Source of the DNA: Cornus controversa
Lineage: Eukaryota; Streptophyta; Magnoliopsida; Cornales; Cornaceae
DNA: 64,000 nucleotides
Assembly: GCA_026545225.1 (NCBI GenBank)
Contig: CM048854.1
Span: 31,081,730 to 31,145,729 of the forward strand
Reading direction: 5' to 3'
Position 1 is the first letter of the stretch; each line of letters begins with the position of its first letter. The notes under the pieces are model-generated. The model had not been told where the DNA came from, searched no databases, and worked only from the letters and a program-made list of their open reading frames with translations. Below, in pieces: positions 56,592 to 64,000 of the stretch. Made by a program: the position numbers and the translations under genes.

Positions 56592-57965
56592 TGCTGCTTT
56601 TGGTACGCGGGAATGGAATGGAATGAGTATGGGAATGAAATGGAATAGTCATTCTCATTATATTATTTGGTTGTAAATATGAAATAAAGTAATAATGAAA
56701 TAAATTTTTAATCAAATTCTCTGAAATACCTCTCCTAGTGACAAATAAATTAAACCAACAAATGTGTGGGGGAGGAAGGTGGCGGTGGAGGTGGTGGCGA
56801 CGATGTGGTGGTGGAGGTGGCGGTGGAGGAAGTTGGTGATGTGGAGGTGGTGGAGTGGTGTGGTGGGGGTGGTGGTATGGTGGAGGAAGGTGGTGGTGAT
56901 GCGATGTGGCGGCAATGGTAGTGGAGGAAGGTGGCGATATAGAGGTGGTCGTGGAGGAAGGTGGCGATATGGAGGTGGTGGAGTGGTGTGGTGGGGGTGG
57001 TGGAGGAAGATGACGGTGGTGGTGGCAGTGGTGTGGTGGGGTTGGAGGAGGAAGTGGAGGTGGTGGCGATGCAATGTGGCAGCGACAGTGGTGGAGGAAG
57101 GTGGCGATATAGAGGTGGTGGTGTGGTGGTGGAGGAAGATGGAGGTGCTGGTATGGTGGTGGAGGAAGGTGGTAGTGGTGTGGTGGGGTTGGAGGTGGAG
57201 GTGGTGGCGATGTAATGTGGCGGCGGTGGTGGTGGCAGTGGTGTGGTGGGGTTGGAGGTGGAGGTGGTGGTGATGCAATGTGGTTGCGGCGGTGGTGGAG
57301 GAAGGTGGTGATATAGAGGTGGTGGTGTGGTGGTGGAGGAAGGTGGTGATGTGGAGGTGATGGTATGGTGGTGGAGGAAAGTGGTGGCAGTGGTGTGGTG
57401 GGGTTGGAGGTGGAGGTAGTGGCGATGCAATGTGGCACCGGCAGTGGTGGTGGAGGAAGGTGGCGATATAGCAGTGGTGGTGTGGTGGTGGAGGAAGGTG
57501 GCAATGTGGAGGTGGTGGAGTGGTGTGGTGGCCTGGTGGGGGTGGTGTTATGGTGGTGGAGGAAGGTGGCGGTGGTGGTGGTAGTGTTGTGGTGGAGGTG
57601 GAGGTGGTGGCGATGTGATGTGGCGGCGACGGTGGTTGAGGAAAGTTGCGATATAAAGGTGATGGAGTAGGAAGGTGCTGGGGGTGGTGATGGTGGAGGC
57701 GGCGATGGCTGTGGTGGTAGAGCCGATGGTAGTGGTGGCGGCAGTGATTGGGCCGATGTTATGGTGAAAGTGGTGGAGGTGAAGAGTTTTTTTTTGTAAT
57801 ATGAATTTTTATTTTTAATCTTACTGGAAATAGAATGTCCATTCCATAGGTTTAACTATGGAATGGATTTTCATTCCAAGGGAATGACCATTCTCACCTT
57901 AAAATTCATACCAAATAAATAAATGGTTGAAATGGGCATTCCATTCCGATGTATCAAACATAGCA
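56592..57965. mobile_element. PIF/Harbinger-type element filled by a GGT-rich minisatellite
   Basis: Ends TGCTGCTTTTGGTACG and, reversed, TGCTATGTTTGATACA, each followed inward by repeated GGAATGG/CCATTCC. TAA flanks at 56589-56591 and 57966-57968. The tandem partner near 58,860 reads ttttgaacatcaatagtttg, an empty site. The interior 56,765-57,780 is a purine-strand array of GTGGTGGAGGAAGGTGGCG-like units. Long Pro/His and Gly/Val ORFs on both strands come from that array. Confidence 0.82.
56765..57780 (+). repeat. GGTGGAGGAAGGTGGCGAT-type minisatellite
   Basis: About 1 kb of related units built on gtggtggaggaaggtggcga, tatagaggtggtgg and gcaatgtggc, with a higher-order period of roughly 100-150 bases (the gatgcaatgtggc tract recurs near 57,068, 57,272 and 57,425). 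Strong G-versus-C strand skew. Confined to the Harbinger-type element. Confidence 0.9.
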
Positions 57966-57968
57966 TAA

Positions 57969-58509
57969 GAGTTTGGATATCAAGAAAAGGAAAAAAAAAA
58001 TTGGGAAAAAATGATAAATCCTCCGACTTTCGATAGTTTTCGAATGGGCGCATGTGAGAGGGGTGATGATGACATCATCACTCCTCTCACATTTGTCAAT
58101 TCGGAAATTGCCTAATTCGACTTCTTTATCATCGCTTTTTTTCATAACCACCTAACTTACAATTTATGTTTTGAAAGTGTAAAGTTAAGTTGGAGTTAAA
58201 TCCAAATAGTTTGTAACATTAACTGATAGAAATGAAAAGAATACTTAAAAGAGAGGTTAGGTTTCTATATATTTATTTGAATAAATAATATTATAAAAAA
58301 ATAAAAATATATTATAAAAAAAATAATAATATTTCTTCCGAATTCGATTGTTTCCAAATGAGTTTATGTGGGTGGGTATGACATTATTATCACGTCCCCT
58401 ACTCACAAAAATTCAATTCAACATCTATATCATTGCTCTATAAAAAATGATTGGAAACTCTTTATACTTTGAATAGAAATATAGAGGTAGAGTTTGCATT
58501 CATTACAAT
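57969..58509. other. Remainder of tandem copy 1 with a palindrome
   Basis: Continues the duplicated block interrupted at 56,591. At 58,052-58,090 gtgagaggggtgatgatga and catcatcactcctctcac form a near-perfect hairpin with about 19-base arms. Around 58,145-58,310 it parallels 58,905-59,075. Confidence 0.6.
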
Positions 58510-59150
58510 TTCATTTTGTCTTGTCCGCCTAAAAAATCATTGGAGAGAGAGGTGGGATACACAATTTCATTTTGTCTCTTATACATTTTTTTTAATTAAA
58601 TAATATCATAAGAAATAAAAATATGTATAGAAACCCTACTTAATGGTAGTATAGATAAATAAAATAGAAAAAATTTTGTTTAATAAAAAGAAGAGTTTGT
58701 CTTTTAATCTGGTACTAATTTCAAAGATGGTTTAAAAAAGAGTAGTTTTTTTATATATTTATTTTTTGTATGTATAAATAATTCTAGGATTGTTACATTT
58801 AGGCACCGTTTGGTTAGATGAAAATAGCATAAATGAAAAACAAATATAAATATTTTGAACATCAATAGTTTGGATATTAAGAAGGAAATGTTTGTGGGAA
58901 AGTAAGTTTTTATAACCACCTAACTTATCATTTATGTTTTGGAGGTGTAAAGTTAAGTTGAAGTTAAATCCAAATAGTTACCACCGATAGAAGTGTAAAG
59001 AATACTTTTTGTTTAGGAGTTACAAAAAGGTTATGTTTCTATATTTTTTATTGAATAAATAATATTATAACAAATTAAAAATATATTATAAAAAGTAAAA
59101 AATTAATTGGAAAGTCTTTTAATAGTAGAATAGATATAGATATAAATATT
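58510..59150 (+). repeat. Tandem duplication, copy 2
   Basis: Uninterrupted partner of 55,816-56,591 plus 57,966-58,330. It provides empty sites for both the hAT MITE and the Harbinger-type element. Non-coding. Confidence 0.75.
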
Positions 59151-59164
59151 AAAATTCAAGACTA

Positions 59165-59775
59165 ACTAGTTACTCAAAGTGATTACTTTTGCTATTTAGG
59201 TACAATATTACAAAAAGACGGAAAGATGGACAGTGATATAGTTAATAGGATTTGCGAAGGATGGACAAAATGGAGACAAACTAGTTATATCTTATGTGAC
59301 AAACGAATCTCAAATAAATTAAAAGAAAAATTCTATAGAACGGTTATTAGGTCAGCTATGTTGTATGGAGCAGAGTGTCGGACCTTGAAAAAGAAACAAC
59401 AAAAACGCATTCATGTAGCGGAAATGAGAATGCTACAATGGATGATATGAGTAAGTAGAAAAGATAGGATTTGTAATGACTAGTTAGGGGTAGGTTATGG
59501 TAGCTTCTATTAGTGATAAAATTAAAGAAAGTGAGCTTAGGTAGTATGAGCATATACATCGTAGAACCAAAGATGCACTGATTAGAAGAGAAAAAGTTTG
59601 TATAGAAGGTAAGCGACAAAGAGGCGGACCAAAACTTACATGAGATGAAGTAATTAAAAATTATTTAAAAAAATTAAATATTGTAAAAGACATGTTTTAT
59701 AATAGAATAGAATGGAAAAAAGAATTCATGTGGCCGACCTCATACATATGGGACAAAGGCAAGGATGATGATGAT
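59165..59775 (+). mobile_element. RTE-type LINE, 5'-truncated 3' end
   Basis: Encodes the C-terminal end of a plant RTE reverse transcriptase: GWTKWRQTSYILCDKRI, KLKEKFYRTVIRSAMLYGAE and VAEMRMLQWM, followed after a stop by KDRI, then RRTKDALIRREK and WKKEFMWPTSYIWDKG-like text. It ends in a (GAT)n-type tail (gatgatgatgatatagatat), as RTE elements do. Several in-frame stops mark it as dead. Confidence 0.85.
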
Positions 59776-59793
59776 ATAGATATAAAAATATAT

Positions 59794-60386
59794 GGGTAAA
59801 TTGCACTGACCTCCCTTGAGGTTCAATCAATATACTCAGACCTCCCTTCTTGTTTGCAAAATTACATTAACCTCCTTTGAGGTTTGTATACTAATAACAT
59901 AGACCTCCCCTCCATTAACAACCGTTAACGGTCAACTAGGGAAAAAACTGTTGTCGTGAATTTTGTAACTTTCAATTCTACCTTTCAAAGACATGTAAAG
60001 ACATTATTATACTTGCTAAATCAAGTGAAATTACTTGGTGGGTAGATTTGGGGTTTTGAAGCTTTGGTGTGTTGTATAAATGTATGTATATATTCTTTGT
60101 GGTTCACTGTGTATTTGCTTGGAAAGTTTAGAGAGAGAAAGAAAGAGGTAGAGGGAATAACATATAATCTTATCTTAGGGTCTTTTTAGTCATTTTATGT
60201 TTGTTGACTAGTGAATGAAAATAATACCAAAATAATACAACAACAAGAGGATAGAAATGTAATTTCATCACTGCTAACACCGTTAAACCAACAGTTCTGA
60301 CAAGAGATGATAGTGTAATTTGTTAAACAAGAAGGGAGGTCTGCGTATATTGACTAAATATCTGGAAAAGTCAGTGTAATTTACCC
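59794..60386. mobile_element. Mutator-type MITE with exact 9-bp duplication
   Basis: Ends GGGTAAATTGCACTGAC and, reversed, GGGTAAATTACACTGAC, with exact AAAATATAT at 59785-59793 and 60387-60395. Subterminal repeats of gacctcccttgagg type occur at both ends. Non-coding. It landed next to the LINE tail. Confidence 0.9.
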
Positions 60387-60409
60387 AAAATATATATTAC
60401 ATATTAAAC

Positions 60410-60780
60410 AAAAATTAAGTATTGCATTGAATAAAAAACAAACCACACTAATATTAAAACCGAAGGAGGAAATCAAAACATAGTGGAATAAGTTTGCATT
60501 CCTTGGATGCATTGGGTGAATCCAAGGAATGTAAACTCATTTGGGTAAGGTTTTAGCTTTCAAACTTTGGTTTAATAATAATTATTCAAAAATAAGTGGG
60601 TAGATTTAGGAAAATAACAGTAGGTCAATAGGTCCTTCTTAAAAAGCAATTAAATAACTTTGCAATAACAATTATAACATCATCCATAATTAATTGTCGA
60701 TGAAAATAATAAAAAGTGTTAATTTATGTAAAATAACGTCATGTGTACCAAACCTTATACGGGCAAATTATGAAATGGAG
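60410..60780 (+). promoter_or_regulatory. Upstream block of mTERF H, distal part
   Basis: Homologous to about 3,740-4,230 and 10,010-10,370 (ttgcattccttggatgcatt, aacatcatccataattaat). It is cut at 60,780 by the MULE-like element. Confidence 0.6.
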
Positions 60781-60902
60781 TTTTTTTTTTATTGGTAAAC
60801 TTCATTGACACCCTCTAAGGTTTGAGGTATTGTGATGCGGGTACATCACCGCCCCATTGTTCATCATCATCAACACCACCACCAACCAAAACTGACCCAA
60901 TT

Positions 60903-61247
60903 CCGGCCACCATCATCACCGTTTCTCACCACCGGAACCGAGCTCCATCATCGCCAAGAAGCGAAGAGCCATCATCTTTAACCAAGAGATGCTGAAATTT
61001 GCAAAACGATCTGGACAAACCAATTGATCATTGATTGTTATCTATACGGTAGTACATGTTACTCTGCTGGCCCTCCGGCCACATTATCATCGTTTCTCAC
61101 CACCGGAACCGAGCTCTATCATCGCCGAGAAGCGAAGACCCATCATCTTCAACCAAGAGATGCTAAAATTTGCAAAACGATCTGCACAAACCAATTGATC
61201 GTTGATTGTTCTGTATACGGTAGCACATGTTACTCTGCCGGCCCTCC
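60903..61247 (+). repeat. 172-bp tandem duplication x 2
   Basis: Both units run from ccggccac through tctcaccaccggaaccgagc and aaccaagagatgct to actctgc(t/c)ggccctcc. They differ by a modest number of substitutions. The sequence is C-rich and codon-like, but neither unit has a convincing frame in common with the other. Confidence 0.9.
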
Positions 61248-61730
61248 GCTACCACGCCGCTAATTCCCAACGTCAGCCACCACCATTTCCACTACTCACC
61301 TCTCTCCAATAACTACCACAGAATCACCCAACTGCAAATACAATAAAAAATAACAGGGCACAAAATCAAAGAGGAGAGATCAACCCATCAACTCACATTC
61401 TCTGTTTTAGATCTGAGTTGTTTGAGTTGCAAAACATTCAAATATGTGTGAATGGCTTCAGAGGCTAAGAAGATGTTTACCCAAAACATCGATGGTGGCT
61501 TCAAATCTATTAATAGATTGGGTGTTTGGTGGTGACTGTGGTTGGAATTGTGGTGGTGGTGGTGACTATGGTTGTGGATTGTGGTGGTGGTGGTGAATGT
61601 GGTTGTAGATTGTGGTGGTGGATTTGGTGACTGTGGTTAGGATTGTGGTGGTGGTAACTGTGGTTGTGGATTTGGTGACTGTGGTTTAGGGATGGTGATT
61701 GTGGTTAGTGGCGGTGGTTGTCGTTAGTGG

Positions 61731-62080
61731 CAATGGTTGGAGGAGGAGATGAGAGAGAAAGAAGCAGTTGTGGTGGTGGCTGGTGGTGGTGGTGGTTGGA
61801 GGAAAAGAATAGGGGTGGTGTTGTGGTTGGTGGCGGTGGTGGTTGGAGGAGGAGATGAGAGAGAAAGAAGCAGTAGTGGTGGTTGTGGTGGTGGTTGGAG
61901 GAAAAGAACAGGGGTGGTGGTTGTGGTTGGTGGCGGTGGTGGTTGGAGGAGGAGATGAGAGAGAAAGAAGCGGTGGTGGTGGCTGTGGTTAGGTGGCGGT
62001 GGTGGTTGGAGGAGGAGATGAGAGAGAAAGAAGCGGTGGTGGTGGCTGTGGTTAGGTGGCGGTGGTGGTTGGTGTTTTGG
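61731..62080 (+). repeat. ~65-100-bp minisatellite, GGAGGAGATGAGAGAGAAAG units
   Basis: ggaggagatgagagagaaag occurs four times (near 61,740, 61,843, 61,945 and 62,009), alternating with gtggttggtggcggtggtgg-type spacers. The last two units are almost identical. ORFs on both strands (Pro/His-rich, Gly/Val-rich) follow from the repeat. Confidence 0.88.
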
Positions 62081-62334
62081 TTAGGGTTTGTGGTTGAAGA
62101 AGGTAGAGAGAGAAATGGTGGACATATAATCATGAGAGTAGTTTTGTTATTTTCTAAATCTAATATTTTTATATTAAAATTCGTTTAAATAATCAGGGGC
62201 AGTTAGGACATTTCACTTACTAAAAAATTGAAAATTCTGACAAGAGTGTTAGTGACAAAAAATGACGAAGTTGTAGCTGCATAATAATACCTCAAACCTC
62301 AATGGGTATCAATGAAGTTTACCTTTTTTTTTTT

Positions 62335-62639
62335 GGCTTGGGCTAAGGCTTTCACTCCATCAGATATTTTCAAACCAGTGTCCATTTGGGTTTAAGGCTT
62401 TAAACCTCTTGTTGGTGTAAAGCTGAAAAACCTACAGAGCTCGAACCAGGTTTAGGGCAACACTGTTCATCATTCAAACACTTTCAGAGAACCAGAGATA
62501 GAATGATAGAGAGAAAATCGAATAATTGCAAATCGATTAAGCTCCCCACTTTACAGGCAAGTAGTCATCTCTACACTCTTTGCTGTGATATATATATATA
62601 TATCATACTTCAGTAGCATCACTGGAGATCCTTCAAGAA
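62335..62639 (+). promoter_or_regulatory. mTERF H proximal upstream region and leader
   Basis: Keeps ccatcagatattttcaa, gtaaagctgaaaaac and the donor CAG|GCAAGT near 62,557, but the uORF start codon is lost (gattaagctcccc instead of atgaagctcccc). A (TA)n tract near 62,589 lies in the candidate intron. Confidence 0.5.
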
Positions 62640-63791
62640 ATGACAATATATATTTGCAAAAGTCTCATTTCACTCTCTCAAGAACAATTCATATCTCAAC
62701 AAAACTCGAATCTCTCTTTTCTCTTTCCTCTTCTTCTCTTCCTCTCCACAAAAGCAACCAAAAAGCCCCATTGCAGTGGCCAATTACTTGCTTGATAGAC
62801 ATTAATTTTCTCCTGAACGGCTTCAAAAGTCTCTTCCATCGTAACGTATCTGAAAAGCCCTGAAATGTCCGATTCAATTCTTTCATTTCTCGAGGAAAGT
62901 GGTTTTTCAAAGACCCATCTTGAGCGAATCATCAAACACGTGCCTCAAGTTCTCTCTGCAAATCTTGAGAGCACCATCAAACCCAAAATCAAGGTTCTTC
63001 TAGACTTGGGATTTTCTTCTAGCGATGTTGTGGAATTTGTTTCGTCTGACCCATGGATTCTAACTTATAGCGTTAATCGGTTTGGCCCGTCAATTTTGGC
63101 ATTGAAGAGTGTTCTGGGTTCAAATATGGATGTGTCTAGGCTCTTATAGATATTATCTGGGTGGTTTTTGAAGCATGATTTGGAGAAAACTATGATACCC
63201 AATATAGAATTTATGAAGAGCTGTGGTATTAGTTTGTCGCAAATAACCCGATATGTTTATATTTACCCTAGATTTTTCTTGCTTAAACCGACGAGTATTA
63301 AAGAATTTGTCAAGAGGGTCGATGAGATGGGCTTTGACAGGAAGTCTAAGATGTTTCTTCATGCCATTCGGGCTATTAGTTCGATGACTATAGAGAATTG
63401 GGAGTTGAAGTTGGAGCTTTTTAAGGAGTTTGGGGTTTCAGAGGAACATTTTGTCAGTTTTTAGGAGGATGCCACAGGTGTTTGCTGTGTCAGAGATGAA
63501 AATTAAGGAGATACACAGCTTTTCCTTAGCATGGGCAAATTTGATATCTCATTTGTTGTTGATCACCCAGCATTACTTGCTTACAGTGTTGAAAAGAGGG
63601 TTAAACCACGGCTAAGAGTTCTGGAGGTTTTGGAAAGGAGGAATTTACTTCTAAAAAAGCCTAGTTTGGCAACTGTATGCAGTATCACTGATAAGAAGTT
63701 CTCTGAAAAATATGTACTCTCTTATTCGAATGAAGTTGGCGAATTGTTCATGGTTAACAAGGGCACGTTGACAGCAGAAATATGTGCTTAA
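62640..63791 (+). pseudogene. mTERF copy H, multiply damaged
   Basis: The whole gene is recognisable from ATG (62640) to TAA (63789-63791, KGTLTAEICA). Lesions seen against copy D are a 2-base loss in the transit peptide (tcactctctcaag), a 1-base loss in the SPETAS region near 62,815, an in-frame TAG at 63147-63149 with a 3-base insertion, deletions in the SLGFSEDD region near 63,425-63,450, and a 1-base loss near 63,512. Open pieces between them keep VPQVL, DPWIL, YPRFF, MPQVF and HPALL. It is an old pseudogene compared with B and G. Confidence 0.92.
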
Positions 63792-64000
63792 GATCATGAC
63801 CTCCTGTGTCACTTCATGATTTAATACCTAGAGGCAGCGACTGGATCTTTTTTCGAAAAAGAAAATGACTTCGCTGCATGGCATGGCATGTAAGTAAGTA
63901 CTCTTTTGCACCAGATATTCACATTTTTTCTTGTATCCATATAGTGTACTACTACTCTGAAAATCATGGATTGATTTTCCAGATAACTGTCTCATGTTAT
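63792..64000 (+). other. 3' flank of mTERF H, runs off the window
   Basis: Same block as after the other copies. The candidate intron donor is altered (ggcatgtaagtaag), as in copy A, and the acceptor gattttccag is kept at 63,972-63,982. The window ends inside this block. Confidence 0.65.

Larger units (their letters stand above)
60794..62323. mobile_element. MULE-like element with internal duplications (Pack-MULE candidate)
   Basis: Ends GGTAAACTTCATTGACACC and, reversed, GGTAAACTTCATTGATACC, then tttgaggtatt on both sides. It lies in T-runs that could be a 9-bp duplication (ttttttatt against ttttttttt). The interior is GC-richer than the neighbourhood. It has a 172-base tandem duplication (60,903-61,074 and 61,075-61,247) and a GGT/TGG-rich minisatellite. 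Internal DNA of unknown, perhaps genic, origin suggests capture. The H upstream block resumes at 62,335. Confidence 0.75.

Noticed and set aside
56536-57670. Very long ORFs on both strands (up to 322 codons, Pro/His/Thr-rich or Gly/Val/Trp-rich)
   Set aside because: They are readings of a GGT/ACC minisatellite inside a transposon; all frames are open because the repeat lacks stop words. No domain, no start context.
59794-60386. CRISPR-like spaced repeats
   Set aside because: The gacctccctt repeats are subterminal repeats of a MITE. No regular repeat-spacer array exists anywhere in the window, and this is plant DNA.
61705-62188. Pro/His-rich and Gly/Val-rich ORFs
   Set aside because: Same cause: a minisatellite inside the MULE-like element.
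1-64000. tRNA or rRNA genes
   Set aside because: No cloverleaf with A and B boxes or ribosomal core sequence was recognised. The tRNA-like tggtat(c/t)agag words at 10,500, 22,475 and 55,690 are retroelement primer-binding sites.

Overview
This looks like a window of nuclear DNA from a flowering plant, most likely a eudicot. It is AT-rich, contains no bacterial-style operons, and is packed with plant transposon families (Ty1-copia, Ty3-gypsy, TRIM, RTE LINE, MULE, PIF/Harbinger, hAT). Its only recognisable host gene family is the organelle-targeted mTERF (mitochondrial transcription termination factor) family. I cannot name the species.

The backbone is a dispersed mTERF cluster: eight copies or fragments, on both strands. 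Copy A (4588-5739, +) and copy D (23985-25139, -) have uninterrupted ATG-to-stop frames of 383 and 384 codons. Copy B (11195-12340, +) has one nonsense codon in the transit peptide. Copy G (53126-54279, +) has one C-terminal frameshift. Copies F (30217-31345, -) and H (62640-63791, +) are multiply damaged. Copies C (21960-22366, -) and E (25582-27231, -) are C-terminal fragments. Each fuller copy sits in the same duplicated unit: upstream block, a leader with a short uORF and a possible GC-AG intron, the intronless mTERF frame, a 3' flank with a possible GT-AG intron, and in two units a bHLH-like exon remnant.

Layout: 1-8.6 kb, unit A with four insertions. 8.6-13.4 kb, unit B. 13.4-19.8 kb, a nest of retroelement fossils in the flank of B. 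19.8-31.5 kb, mainly the inverted units C, D, E and F, with a solo LTR inside E and TRIM remnants beside C. 31.5-37 kb, AT-rich repeats and a long inverted repeat. 37.1-41.8 kb, a broken copia element. 43.5-45.5 kb, a MULE transposase remnant split by a Tourist MITE. 45.7-55.7 kb, unit G with a Harbinger element that itself contains a hAT MITE. 55.8-59.2 kb, a tandem duplication carrying two further DNA elements. 59.2-62.3 kb, a LINE tail and two MULE-type elements. 62.3-64 kb, unit H.

Nested insertions and paralogous empty sites give a relative history. D and G share one TRIM insertion that A and F lack, so D and G derive from one TRIM-bearing unit. The cluster has expanded, inverted and decayed in a birth-and-death fashion, as nuclear families interacting with organelle genomes often do. 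All coordinates and target-site duplications were read by eye; no alignment or database search was run.
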